64,000 bases of DNA from Ginsengibacter hankyongi (GCF_008710285.1 NZ_VYQF01000006.1:124001-188000), one strand, 5' to 3'; positions 28,392 to 37,657 are shown, counted from the first letter of the stretch. Translations and numbers: made by a program. The notes: generated by a model from the letters alone, not told the origin.

Positions 28392-29285
28392 TTGTACATG
28401 AATCAATTTCTACTTTGCCAAAAGAAAGCCGTGGAATTACTCCTGTTTCCACACATTGAAGAAATAGGCGTAATCAAGAATTCAGCTATTCGACTAAATG
28501 GCTTTCTTAATATCGTGGATGATGGGTTAAAAATATATTATGTACAGGAAGGCAAATTTGAATGGACAATTAATCACCGGCCTTTTATTTTATATCCCGG
28601 CGATGTGGCATTAATATTACCCGGAATAGCGTTTGGAAATGAAAACAATGTATTGGAGGTTGGATCTTTTTCCTGGATTCACCTACGGATAAAAGTAAAC
28701 AAAAAAGGACAACTCCTAACGGGTTCCTGGAGCAGTTTGTCAGATAGTGAAACCCGGGCAGTTAGCAAGATCTTGCAAATGAACAGTTCGCCGGTGCTTC
28801 AAAAATTTACAGAAGCAGGCCACATTTTTAAATCTATTCAGTCAGAATTATTTAATCAGGAGATAGGTTACCAGGCAAGGGTAAATCATCTACTTGATGA
28901 AATTTTTATCCAGATGTCAAGGCAATTCTCCAGGATATCTAATCCGGGAAGAGATTTTCCATCAACGTTTATGAAATTGGAACACGAGCTAAGACAGGAT
29001 CTTTCACATCAATGGACGGTAGAAGAAATGGCGGCGCTGGTAGGATTAGGCACTACATTATTTAATGACACGGTCAAAAGTTATTCAGGTTTTTCACCGG
29101 TAAGTTATCTTATCAATATCCGGATTTCTGAAGCAATTAAACTATTGAAAAAATCAGACATCAACCTCACCGATATTGCATTGGATACCGGGTTTTATTC
29201 ATCACAACATTTCTCCACCACCTTTAAAAAACTGACTGGTTATACGCCCAGCCAATTTAGAAAAAATCATTCGCGAACGAAATAA
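28392..29285 (+). CDS. AraC-family transcriptional regulator
   Basis: 297 residues. An N-terminal cupin-like ligand domain (residues ~15-120; LYPGDVALILPGIAFGNE) and a C-terminal double helix-turn-helix (WTVEEMAALVGLG and LTDIALDTGFYSSQHFSTTFKKLTGYTP in sequence). It diverges from susC with a 210-bp intergenic region, and its stop is 11 bp before the FGGY kinase gene. It therefore probably activates the sus genes and the kinase-transporter-RraA-enolase run in response to a sugar or sugar-acid ligand bound by the cupin domain. Confidence 0.92.
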   Translation: MYMNQFLLCQKKAVELLLFPHIEEIGVIKNSAIRLNGFLNIVDDGLKIYYVQEGKFEWTINHRPFILYPGDVALILPGIAFGNENNVLEVGSFSWIHLRIKVNKKGQLLTGSWSSLSDSETRAVSKILQMNSSPVLQKFTEAGHIFKSIQSELFNQEIGYQARVNHLLDEIFIQMSRQFSRISNPGRDFPSTFMKLEHELRQDLSHQWTVEEMAALVGLGTTLFNDTVKSYSGFSPVSYLINIRISEAIKLLKKSDINLTDIALDTGFYSSQHFSTTFKKLTGYTPSQFRKNHSRTK

Positions 29286-29296
29286 TTATTTTAACC

Positions 29297-30814
29297 ATGG
29301 AATGTATCATCACCATAGAACTTGGCACCAATGCAGTAAGAGTGTATGCATTTGATTTGAATGGCCGTATGCTTGGCTCACTAAAAGGATATTGCCCCAC
29401 ATTTCATAGTGAACCTGATTACAGTGAACAGGATCCAGACCAGATATTTATCACTATGTTGTATGTTCTCAAAAACCTTTTAAACGATTTAGTACATCCT
29501 AAAAAATACAAAGTATTATCAATTTGTTTTAGTGCGTCCATGCACAGTGTGCTTGCCGTAGATAAAAGAGGAAATCCCATGGGTAATGCTATCACCTGGG
29601 CGGATAACAGAGCTAATAAGGAAGCTGCCGAACTCAAGAAGTCAGCCCTTGGTAAAAAGATATACAAAACTACCGGTACACCGCTGCACCCCATGTCTCC
29701 ACTAACAAAAATTGCCTGGATTAAAAACAATGAAAAGGAAAAGTTCAAACAGGCTAGTAAGTTTTTATCCCTTAAGAGTTATATCCTGCAGCAATTAACA
29801 GGAGAGTACATGGTTGATTACAGTATTGCATCGGCTACAGGTTTGCTTAACATTCATAAAATACAATGGGAGCCTGAGGCGCTTAAATTTGCAGGCATCA
29901 CTCCAGCCATGTTGCCAGATCTGGTACCTGTTTTTACCTCTACAGGAAGATTAAACAAAGCCTACCAAACATCATTGGGTCTGTCGGCCGATACCAAACT
30001 TCTTGTTGGTTCCAGCGATGGCTGCATGGCGATTCTGGGGGATGGGATAATTGGAGAAGGAATGGCCAACATCACTGTTGAAGACAGCGGTGCCGTGAGG
30101 GTAATGGGTGATAAGGTATTGCAGGACGAAAAACAACTTTTCTTCAACTATTTGCTTACCGAAAACCGGTACGTATCCGGGGGGCCTACGAATAACGGAG
30201 GTAACATCTTTGAATGGTTTACCCGGCAATTTGGCGATTTTAAAAATCCATTTGACATTGAAGATAGTATGATGGAGCTAATCAATAAGGCCTCAGGTAT
30301 TTCACCGGGGTCAGATGGTTTAATATTTCTGCCCTATTTATTGGGTGAGAGAGCGCCTATATGGAATGCCAATGCACGGGGTGTTTATTTTGGAATAAAT
30401 ATAAAGCATACTAAAGCCCATTTTCTGAGGGCAGTTATCGAAGGCATTTTATATGAAATTTATAGTATTGGCAAAACGCTTCAGCAACATCGTGCCTTCA
30501 ATACTCTTTCTATTAACGGAAGTTTTGGCACACTACCCTTTTTTGTACAAATGGTGGCTGATATTTATAATAAGCCTGTCCGGCTGATGCATAATTATCA
30601 TAGTGTAAGTTATGGCTCCTACTTAATAAGCGCAACAGAAATGGGTATTTACAATTCTCTTGATGAAGCAGTGAAAACGGTTGTACTACGCGACATTGTA
30701 ACTCCTGAAAAAAATAACCATGGAACCTATTTAAAATATTACAAAATATTTGAATCACTAAGTACTAAACTGGCTAATGAGTTTGCGGATATTGCTGCAT
30801 TGCAACAGTCATAA
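29297..30814 (+). CDS. FGGY-family carbohydrate kinase with altered phosphate-binding motifs
   Basis: 505 residues, full length. It belongs to the gluconokinase/xylulokinase branch: the ITWADNRANKEA segment with Trp101, Asp103 and Arg105, catalytic-base Asp241 in LVGSSDGCMA, and LPYLLGERAPIWN are conserved. Two nucleotide-binding loops deviate. The N-terminal DxGT motif reads IELGT (Glu8), and the usual IGTSGA loop reads TVEDSGA (Glu262-Asp263). These replace a catalytic-pocket acid by a longer one and introduce two charges near ATP. It may be an enzyme with changed activity or a sugar-sensing relative. It sits just behind the AraC-type gene. Confidence 0.85.
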   Translation: MECIITIELGTNAVRVYAFDLNGRMLGSLKGYCPTFHSEPDYSEQDPDQIFITMLYVLKNLLNDLVHPKKYKVLSICFSASMHSVLAVDKRGNPMGNAITWADNRANKEAAELKKSALGKKIYKTTGTPLHPMSPLTKIAWIKNNEKEKFKQASKFLSLKSYILQQLTGEYMVDYSIASATGLLNIHKIQWEPEALKFAGITPAMLPDLVPVFTSTGRLNKAYQTSLGLSADTKLLVGSSDGCMAILGDGIIGEGMANITVEDSGAVRVMGDKVLQDEKQLFFNYLLTENRYVSGGPTNNGGNIFEWFTRQFGDFKNPFDIEDSMMELINKASGISPGSDGLIFLPYLLGERAPIWNANARGVYFGINIKHTKAHFLRAVIEGILYEIYSIGKTLQQHRAFNTLSINGSFGTLPFFVQMVADIYNKPVRLMHNYHSVSYGSYLISATEMGIYNSLDEAVKTVVLRDIVTPEKNNHGTYLKYYKIFESLSTKLANEFADIAALQQS

Positions 30815-30936
30815 CCTAAAGCGCCATTACAAACAGGCAATTAATCATAAAGTGCGATGGTTTAATAACCTGCTTTCCGTTAAAAGATAAAAAAACATTA
30901 TTAACAATCGTCTTAACTAAATATTTCTTTCAAAAC

Positions 30937-32070
30937 ATGCGGGTCAAAAATTATCCGACAATCTTTTATAGTGTTGCTGCCCTTTGCGCTGTCTTATCTG
31001 TAATCTTCAGGGTAGCCGGTGAAATAAATATGGTAGGATGGTCGATGTGTTTGTTCTTTATGTGTATTGCATTTGCATTGAGGGGTACTCCCTTGCTAAA
31101 AGGTATGTCATTCACAGCTATCATTTTTGCCTCAGTAACGCTGGCAATGTTTCATCCGCAATATTTTATAGCATGGAAGAATTATAAATTAAGTGATTCT
31201 ATCATTCCCTTGATACAGCTGCTTATGTTTGGCATGGGCTCTTCAATGGGTATTAAAGATTTTGCATCCATTGCCAAATCACCTAAGGGAGTAATGGTTG
31301 GTGTAGGATGCCATTTTGTTATAATGCCATTGCTTGGTTTTACACTGGCAAGCCTTACCAACTTTCAGCCTGAAATAGCTGCCGGTATTATTTTGATAGG
31401 ATGTTCCCCCAGTGGCCTTGCATCAAACGTAATGGCTTATCTCGCCAACGCGAATCTTGCCCTATCAATCACTATCACTTCCGTCGCCACATTGTTAGCG
31501 CCTTTTATTACTCCATTGCTGATGAAAGTTTTCGCGGGTGCATTAATTGAAATTAATGTGATGAGCATGATGTGGGATATTTTGAAAATGATCATTATCC
31601 CCATTGGTGCCGGTTTAATATTTAATAAATTATTATTTGGAAAATTAAAATGGCTTGATAATGTCATGCCGTTTATTTCTATGTTCAGCATTGCAGCCAT
31701 CGTTACAATAATTGTAGCAGCCGGCAGGGATAATTTGATGAAGATCGGACTGCTATTATTACTGGTAGGATTAATGCATAACACATTCGGCTATTTACTG
31801 GGTTATTGGGCAGCCAGGTTATTTAAGTTACCTGAGCGGGATTGCCGTACGGTTGCCATTGAGGTAGGTATGCAAAATGCAGGACTGGCTTCAGGTATTG
31901 CAAAACAAATGGGAAAAATTGGAACCATCGGGTTAGCAGCGGCTGTATTTGGACCATTGATGAACATTACAGGATCTGCACTGGCAAGCTGGTGGCACAA
32001 CCGGTTGCCGGATAGCGAAAAACCAAAATTGATAGTTGAGCCATCTTCTAAATTAAAAAAAGCTATATGA
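30937..32070 (+). CDS. Bile acid:sodium symporter-family (BASS) transporter
   Basis: 377 residues with ten hydrophobic spans and no signal peptide. The family's discontinuous-helix signatures are present: GIILIGCSPSGLASNVMAYLA and EVGMQNAGLASGIAKQM, which form the sodium and substrate site. BASS proteins carry organic anions; in this locus a sugar acid is the likely cargo across the inner membrane. The last four bases overlap the start of the RraA-like gene (ATGA arrangement), indicating translational coupling. The charged C-terminal tail is cytoplasmic. Confidence 0.9.
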   Translation: MRVKNYPTIFYSVAALCAVLSVIFRVAGEINMVGWSMCLFFMCIAFALRGTPLLKGMSFTAIIFASVTLAMFHPQYFIAWKNYKLSDSIIPLIQLLMFGMGSSMGIKDFASIAKSPKGVMVGVGCHFVIMPLLGFTLASLTNFQPEIAAGIILIGCSPSGLASNVMAYLANANLALSITITSVATLLAPFITPLLMKVFAGALIEINVMSMMWDILKMIIIPIGAGLIFNKLLFGKLKWLDNVMPFISMFSIAAIVTIIVAAGRDNLMKIGLLLLLVGLMHNTFGYLLGYWAARLFKLPERDCRTVAIEVGMQNAGLASGIAKQMGKIGTIGLAAAVFGPLMNITGSALASWWHNRLPDSEKPKLIVEPSSKLKKAI

Positions 32071-33023
32071 AAAAAATCAAACTTCTAGTAACCATGCTTT
32101 ACCTGTTTGGGATTCTACAAAACGTACAAAGTCAGCAGGTGCAAATAAGCAAAGAAGAATTAATTGCGTTGACACACGAATGGAAAGGCGAACGCTTTCC
32201 TGATGGAAGACCAAAAGTACCGGATGATATTATACGGAGAATGAAATCAGTTAGCGTCGAAGAAGCCTGGGCCGTTTTGAGCAATGCTGGCTATAATTAC
32301 CAGGTTGCTGAAGATTGGCAAATAATCAATCCGGATAGTGTACTTGTCGGCCGTGCGGTAACCACAACGTTTATGCCTGGCCGGCCCGATGTATGGAAGG
32401 CCATTGATTCATTAGGCAAAAAACAAGGGAAAAGAGCTCAAAATGTTTGGGCCGTTGAAATGTTGGTTAAAGGCGATGTATATGTAGCGGATCAGTTTGG
32501 AGCCAAACGAAACGGACCCACTATCGGTGATAATGTAGGTAATGCCATTTATGCCAGAACAGGGAATGGTATTGTGTATGATGGCGCAATAAGAGATTTG
32601 GAAGGTTTAAAAGAAATAGGAGGGTTTACTTCTTATTATACCAGTTACGATCCTTCCTATCATAATCCCGGTGCCGGACAAAATAGAGATTTAACTACCA
32701 TGATTGTTGGTATCAACCATCCTACCCGTATAAGAACAGTAACTGTAATGCCCGGAGATGTAGTATTGGGTAAAATGGGTGTGGTTGTTTTTATTCCGCC
32801 CCAGTTAGCCGAAAAGGTGGTGAAGACGTCAGAAATTGTGCGCTTACGCGACCAGTTTGGTCACCAGCGTTTAAGAGAAGGAAAATATACGGCCGGACAA
32901 ATAGATGCCCGCTGGACAGATGAAATTGAAAAAGATTTCTCAAAGTGGTTAAACGACCATATCAATGAATTGCCGGTTGGCAAAGAACAGATACAGGAAT
33001 ATCTGAAAGACAGAACCTGGTAA
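32067..33023 (+). CDS. Exported RraA/HMG-aldolase-like protein
   Basis: 318 residues. An N-terminal signal peptide (LLVTMLYLFGILQNVQSQ) precedes an RraA-like fold: VSVEEAWAVLSNAGYNYQV, VGRAVTTTF, ADQFGAKRNGPTIGDNVGNA and GIVYDGAIRDLEG. The active-site phrases of the aldolase subgroup (GDNVGNA...GxIRD) are recognisable. RraA relatives are RNase E inhibitors or 4-hydroxy-4-methyl-2-oxoglutarate/oxaloacetate aldolases; an exported copy next to a sugar-acid transporter and an exported enolase-superfamily enzyme suggests a periplasmic lyase or dehydratase step. The exact reaction is unknown. Confidence 0.8.
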   Translation: MKKIKLLVTMLYLFGILQNVQSQQVQISKEELIALTHEWKGERFPDGRPKVPDDIIRRMKSVSVEEAWAVLSNAGYNYQVAEDWQIINPDSVLVGRAVTTTFMPGRPDVWKAIDSLGKKQGKRAQNVWAVEMLVKGDVYVADQFGAKRNGPTIGDNVGNAIYARTGNGIVYDGAIRDLEGLKEIGGFTSYYTSYDPSYHNPGAGQNRDLTTMIVGINHPTRIRTVTVMPGDVVLGKMGVVVFIPPQLAEKVVKTSEIVRLRDQFGHQRLREGKYTAGQIDARWTDEIEKDFSKWLNDHINELPVGKEQIQEYLKDRTW

Positions 33024-33117
33024 AATATTTTTTGAAGCTTCAAAAAAATGATGTCTTCACCTGATGGTTCGCGAGGTGTATAAAACAAAATAATTATCTA
33101 AACTAAAAAGTAACACA

Positions 33118-34392
33118 ATGTCAAATTCCAGAAGATCGTTTTTAACAAAGACGGCGATAGCTGCGGCCATGACGCCCTTTGCATCTTTATCATCTTTGGG
33201 CCAGGGAATTACAGAAGCGGTAGAAAGAACGCCAAAATCTTCAGCCCCTTCTGATTTAAAAATAACTGGTGTAAAGTGTGCTTATTCGGGCGGCGGATTA
33301 TTTGTAAAAATTCTTACTAACCAGGATATATGGGGCACTGGTGAAGCAGTAGATGCAATTGGTGGCACCTATTATTTGGTGCAACGGATAGGCAAGCAAA
33401 TTACAGGAAGAAGCCCTTTAAACCCGAACCGTATTTTTGATGAGCTGAGAAAAGGAAATTTCTTTGGGGGTGCCCAATCAGGAATGTATGTTGCTGTATT
33501 ATCGGCATTTGATGCTGCCTTATGGGATTTATGTGGCAAAGCGCTTGGCCTGCCTGTTTATCAGCTATTGGGCGGCAAGTTTCGTGACAAACTTAGGGTG
33601 TATTGCGATACAGAATTATATGCGGTCAGAAATCCTAAACCGGAAGATTATGCAAAAGCTGCTACAGATGCCGTGAGCAGAGGATATACCGCAGTTAAAT
33701 TTGATATTGATGAAGCAAACGATCCTAATAAATTCGACCGGTATAACTGGACGGCAAGCAATGCAGAGTTAGAAAGAATGTACAATTCCATTGAGGCCGT
33801 TCGCAAAGCAGTAGGTCCCCATATTGATATTTGTGTTGACATGCACGGACGCTACGATGCACCGACAGGAAGAAAAGTGGCCAAAATGATGGAGCCTTTA
33901 AATCTTATGTGGCTGGAAGAGCCGATACCTGCAGATAATGTGGATGTTTATAAAACCATCACGCAGGAAACAAGCACTCCGATATGCGGCGGAGAAAATT
34001 TTTATCTCGGGTACGGCTATACGCGTTTATTATCAGAAGCGGCTATTGATATCATCATGCCGGATCTTCAGAAGTGCGGCGGACTTGGCGAAGGGCAGCG
34101 CATAGCTAACCTGGCTAATTTATATTATACGCCTTTTTCACCCCACATGGTAGGTTCTTTTTTGGGCGCTATGGCCACCGCTCATGTGTGTGCTTCAGTA
34201 CCAAATTTTCATATCCTGGAATGGCAAACATTAAGCGATACAGAACCAAAATGGAAAGAGATCATCACGTATGATAAACCGTTTATTGAAAAAGGATTTC
34301 TTGTATTATCTGACAAACCTGGCATTGGCGTTGAACTTAACGTAGAAGGATTGAAAAAATATGCTGTTCCCAACGTTCCTTTCTTTGAGTAA
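33118..34392 (+). CDS. Tat-exported enolase-superfamily enzyme (mandelate racemase / galactonate dehydratase type)
   Basis: 424 residues. It opens with a twin-arginine signal (SNSRRSFLTKTAIAAAM), then the capping domain and a TIM barrel. Metal-ligand and acid/base phrases are present: GYTAVKFDIDEAND, DICVDMHGRYD, MWLEEPIPADN, ICGGENFYLG and PFSPHMVGSFLG, the last with the His of the mandelate-racemase-subgroup pair. D-galactonate-type dehydratases are the closest comparison. Folded export through Tat means it acts in the periplasm. Third gene after the kinase; spacing to the RraA-like gene is 94 bp. Confidence 0.85.
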   Translation: MSNSRRSFLTKTAIAAAMTPFASLSSLGQGITEAVERTPKSSAPSDLKITGVKCAYSGGGLFVKILTNQDIWGTGEAVDAIGGTYYLVQRIGKQITGRSPLNPNRIFDELRKGNFFGGAQSGMYVAVLSAFDAALWDLCGKALGLPVYQLLGGKFRDKLRVYCDTELYAVRNPKPEDYAKAATDAVSRGYTAVKFDIDEANDPNKFDRYNWTASNAELERMYNSIEAVRKAVGPHIDICVDMHGRYDAPTGRKVAKMMEPLNLMWLEEPIPADNVDVYKTITQETSTPICGGENFYLGYGYTRLLSEAAIDIIMPDLQKCGGLGEGQRIANLANLYYTPFSPHMVGSFLGAMATAHVCASVPNFHILEWQTLSDTEPKWKEIITYDKPFIEKGFLVLSDKPGIGVELNVEGLKKYAVPNVPFFE

Positions 34393-34571
34393 GCAAATCA
34401 CATTTAACAAGGTTCTGAATATAATTTAATCGCGTCAAAATTTTCGAAATGAAATATTGAATGGAGTTGAGGTAGTTTTTCTGTCTTGCCATTTTGTTGA
34501 TTGCAGAAAATTATAGCTATACAATCTATGAGTAGTGCTTCAGCCAGCGTTGCTGTCGTGATAACTTTTAT

Positions 34572-34813
34572 CGTTCATCCGCCACCGTTAGCCTTATTGA
34601 AAAACTATTGATGAAGATAGGTACAAAAGCTCAATAATGAAACGCTGCCGGGGCTGCTGTTCATATTACAAAAAAAGAGGCTTTCCAGTTTACCCGAATT
34701 TCGAATAACAGGAAAGCCCGGCTTCGCGTATGCGCAAATTTCTTCGGCATCGGGGTTCCCCAAAAGAGATTTTTATTTTGAAGGTTTGTAAGTGGGAAAC
34801 TCCGCTGAGACAC
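34572..34813 (-). repeat. Dispersed repeat, modules A and B, copy 2
   Basis: Module A covers 34585 to ~34650 (CACCGTTAGCC, AAACTATTGATGAAGATAGG, CAATAATGAAACGC). A linker CTGCCGGGGCTGCTGTTCAT follows, then module B at 34709-34813 ending GCTGAGACAC. In module B, CGGGGTTCCC and GTGGGAAACTCCG can pair as a hairpin. It lies between the Tat-exported enzyme and the serine hydrolase. The same order A-linker-B is seen in copies 3 and 5 of the full element. Confidence 0.85.
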
Positions 34814-35134
34814 AACGGCGGCTCTCACGGATGGCGACCTTGGCTTGTAATGGGTGGAACCCCCACGTTGGTTGAAGTGTAGAATTAGTCGTCGTTGCAA
34901 AATCAATCAAACTAATTCTGATAATCAAAGCTGCCTTTTTGGTCCACATATAATTGCGTGCAACCGCATTCACCCGTAAATGATGTCGCCGGCGAAAACA
35001 ATCCCCAAAAATAAAAGAGCACCAGCCGATGGACTGCAAGGTTTTCATAGCATGGCATGAAAAATGAAACTAAATAATATTTTTCACTTGTCACAACGGT
35101 CCGGGGCATGCCTGCGATAAGGCTTTTTTAAAGA
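34814..35134. other. Intergenic remainder after repeat copy 2
   Basis: No gene that I can support. 34845-34885 (GTAATGGGTGGAACCCCCACG) resembles 41451-41476 (GTAATGAGGGGAACACCCACA), so it may be another piece of the shared intergenic repeat. On the minus strand a reading frame ending YVDQKGSFDYQN (stop near 34910) could be the tail of a lost small gene. Confidence 0.4.
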
Positions 35135-36478
35135 CTACTTCTTTTCCAAATAATAACTATTGCTTCCCATAAATACTTTTACTCCTTTGCAATGAGCATC
35201 AAATTCCATGTCAATATTCGCGGCTATCAACCTGAATTTATTTTTACTAACATATTCCAACGGCAGGCTAGTAAATCCCATTCCTCCTACCTGTAATCCC
35301 TTTTGTTTTTTTCTGATAATGATTTCAAAGGGAAATTTTTTATTAGTGTATACTCCCGTATATCGCTTAGAATGCTTCGTTTTTGATATTACAAATTTCA
35401 TTTCGCATATTGGCGGCGCTTTCCCAAAATATATATCCATTGCCCTGGTAATGATATTCTGCACAGGATAGAGCTGACCGTTAGAACAGTAAGCAATTGA
35501 CAGACTATCCTGTAAAAAGTGCGCAGCTACTGAAACGAACTCATCTATAGAACCGGTATGACCAAAAGCATCTTTCGTTTGATAAGGGAACTTCATCATT
35601 CCCATTCCATAGCCATCCGTCATAGTTTCCATTTGAGAAAGGTTCGTAAAGCTGATTAATCTTCCTGAGAAGAGTGCATCCATAAATTGGGTAAGTGCAG
35701 CCGGTGTAGAAACCATATTCCCGGAGGCCCCAGGTATACTCATGTCAGTTACAGGGCTTTGTTTCCATCTTTTTTTAAACCTGTAAGAAAAACATTCATT
35801 GTTTTCTATGGATGTTTCATGACCGCAATAAATATCTTTAAGATTGATTTTCGAAATGATTCTTTCGTTAACAACAGTTTCATAAGATTTTCCGGATATT
35901 TTCTCAATGATATAACCCAACAATAAGTAATTTGTATTGTTATAATCAAATTTTAAACCCGGTAAAAATTTGGTGCCGCCGCTTTTAACAATCGCGAGCA
36001 TTTCTTCATGTGTTTTCGGAGCTCTTCCAAATCTTTGTCTTGAAAAATTACGAAGGCCCGTCCGGTGGCGCAGCAGCTGCTCAATAGTAATCAGGTGAGC
36101 ATTAGGAATACCAGGAAAATAATTGTCCAGGGTACTTAGGAGGCCCAGTTTGCCCTCACCGATCAGTTGGAAAATAATGACCGCGGTAAACATTTTAGTG
36201 ATAGAGCCAATCCGGTATTTTGTTTCGCAATTAGCCGTAACCGGTCTTTGATTATTCAATAATCTATAACCAATCGAATGACAATACAAAACTTGCCCAT
36301 TTTTAGAAATCGCAATACTTCCCATTCCCTTATCGGCGGCAGCAATTGCTGAAAAAAAGCTATCTAATTTATCTGCATTGGGGCACTGGGCATATCCCTT
36401 TAGAAAAAGAATACCGAAAGCCATCAGCAACAGCCGGCCTATCGCGACTATTTTTGAAATGTGATAACGGCAAGGCAT
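35135..36478 (-). CDS. Serine hydrolase, class C beta-lactamase/penicillin-binding family
   Basis: 447 residues. The N-terminal hydrophobic segment (IGRLLLMAFGILFLKGYAQ) acts as a signal peptide. The catalytic S92-I-T-K95 motif lies in YRIGSITKMFTA, Tyr-x-Asn in FDYNNTNYLLLGYII, and the third motif reads AFGHTGSIDEF (HTG in place of KTG, as in many esterase-like members). A ~100-residue C-terminal beta domain follows the hydrolase part. Likely a periplasmic esterase, D-aminopeptidase or carboxypeptidase; a true beta-lactamase is less likely. Repeat material flanks it on both sides. Confidence 0.88.
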   Translation of the reverse strand: MPCRYHISKIVAIGRLLLMAFGILFLKGYAQCPNADKLDSFFSAIAAADKGMGSIAISKNGQVLYCHSIGYRLLNNQRPVTANCETKYRIGSITKMFTAVIIFQLIGEGKLGLLSTLDNYFPGIPNAHLITIEQLLRHRTGLRNFSRQRFGRAPKTHEEMLAIVKSGGTKFLPGLKFDYNNTNYLLLGYIIEKISGKSYETVVNERIISKINLKDIYCGHETSIENNECFSYRFKKRWKQSPVTDMSIPGASGNMVSTPAALTQFMDALFSGRLISFTNLSQMETMTDGYGMGMMKFPYQTKDAFGHTGSIDEFVSVAAHFLQDSLSIAYCSNGQLYPVQNIITRAMDIYFGKAPPICEMKFVISKTKHSKRYTGVYTNKKFPFEIIIRKKQKGLQVGGMGFTSLPLEYVSKNKFRLIAANIDMEFDAHCKGVKVFMGSNSYYLEKK

Positions 36479-36539
36479 AATCGAAATGATTATAAAATTG
36501 TCATATTGATTCAGTCGCTGTCAATCAACAGTATAATTC

Positions 36540-36746
36540 CTACCCACACGTCCGCTGAGACATTGAGGTACCCAACTCAATGCCTATTGGTTTACTAAAA
36601 TCTACAATAATATCAACGTCACTCTTAGCAGTAAAGTCGTCCCTAACTATTGACCCAAATAAACCGATTGAACTGACAAAATACTTCTTCATCAACTCCG
36701 GTTTAAGTTGAGCCAATATTTCCTTTACCGAAGTTAATTCTGTCAT
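36540..36746 (-). pseudogene. Truncated MNT-type nucleotidyltransferase
   Basis: The 68-codon frame starts MTELTSVKEILAQLKPEL and carries the catalytic phrase GLFGSIVRDDF with SDVDIIVDF, the GS...DxD core of minimal nucleotidyltransferases (MntA-like, often antitoxins paired with HEPN toxins). After PIGIELGT the homology ends and the frame reads SMSQRTCG, which is simply translated repeat DNA (GTCTCAGCGG). The C-terminal ~35-40 residues of the family are missing. The cut therefore lies exactly at the end of a dispersed repeat. No HEPN partner is nearby. Confidence 0.75.
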
Positions 36747-36782
36747 ATTTCAAAGATAAGAATAGTTTCTATTTGGCCATTT

Positions 36783-37062
36783 ACACCTACGACGAGCCTG
36801 CTTCTATGCTAATTTATTTCGTTTAGACCATTCCGTTAGTCTTATTGAAAAGCTATTAATAAATATATGCACAAAAGATGAATAATGAAAGTCTGCCGGG
36901 GTTGCTGTTTATATTACAAAAAAAGAGGCTTTGAAGTTTACCCGAATTTCGCATAACAGGAAAGCCCGGCTTCGCGTATGCGTAAATTCCTTTGGCATCG
37001 GGGTTCCCCCGAAAATGATTTATATTTTGAAGGATTGTAAGCGGGAAACTCCGCTGAGACAC
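36783..37062 (-). repeat. Dispersed repeat, palindrome region plus modules A and B, copy 3
   Basis: 36783-36840 shares the phrases CGACGAGCCTGCTTCTATGC and AATTTATTTCGTTTAG with copy 4 at 38456-38506. Module A follows (CGTTAGTC, AAAGCTATTAATAAATATAT, AATAATGAAAG), then the linker and module B (36956-37062) ending CCGCTGAGACAC. It separates the nucleotidyltransferase fragment from the transposase fragment, and the latter is cut at its GAGACAC end. Confidence 0.85.
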
Positions 37063-37063
37063 T

Positions 37064-37657
37064 ATTATCAATGGCATCATAAGCCATTTGCATTTCTTCA
37101 TACCTGTAAGATTTTATCTGCGGAACCAGAATCAATTCATTCAGCACATCATCGTGATAAAACGTTTTAGCTAATGTGTAAAAGGAATTTTGGTTGCTCT
37201 ACCCACCAAAATGTTTACTCAATGCTGCACTATTAATAACATTAATATTAGAACCATCAGCCGCTATAAGACGATACTCGTTCCAGCGCTTTACCTGGTT
37301 ACTGCTATAGAAATAATAGCTTCTGTACAGTACTGCATTCCACCAATAAAAAAATGAAAAGTGAAGTTTGCATCTTTGTTGTGTAAAGGCACTTGCAGAA
37401 CATGGCATAGAGTTATTTAGTTCTTCAAAATATCGTTCCAGTTCAACACTCAATGTCTTTTTGCAAAGTTTAATAATGAAGAAAGCCAGCTTATCAAACG
37501 GCAGTTTTCTTGATCGGGAAAAGTCTTTATCAGAGCTGCAAAATTTACCTAACAGTTCTCTATTGGAGGAAACTACGGTAATAAAATTCTTTAATTCACT
37601 GAGGATTTTTACATTTACATCAAACATGGGATTGCAGTTGGTTTTAAGATTCGACAC
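37064..37657 (-). pseudogene. IS4-family transposase, interrupted and truncated
   Basis: Minus strand: MSNLKTNCNPMFDVNVKILS opens an IS4-type transposase N-terminus with the phrases LSVELERYFEELNNSM and VKRWNEYRLIAADGSNINVI, the last containing the first catalytic Asp. An in-frame TAG at 37199 interrupts after SKHFGG; translation resumes in the same frame as SNQNSFYTLAKTFYHDDVLN and continues to MAYDAIDN at 37064, where it meets the repeat end GTGTCTCAGCGG. The other catalytic residues (second Asp, Glu) are missing. This is a dead insertion sequence. Confidence 0.85.

Noticed and set aside
34661-35048. Minus-strand reading frames with SQRSFPLTNLQNKN and similar phrases (also near 36900, 38600 and 40300)
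   Set aside because: The same phrases come from each copy of the dispersed repeat in shifting frames; the similarity is at DNA level and starts differ, so these are translated repeats and not genes.
35135-36478. True beta-lactamase resistance gene
   Set aside because: The third motif is HTG, there is a long extra C-terminal domain and the family is dominated by esterases and peptidases; resistance cannot be claimed.
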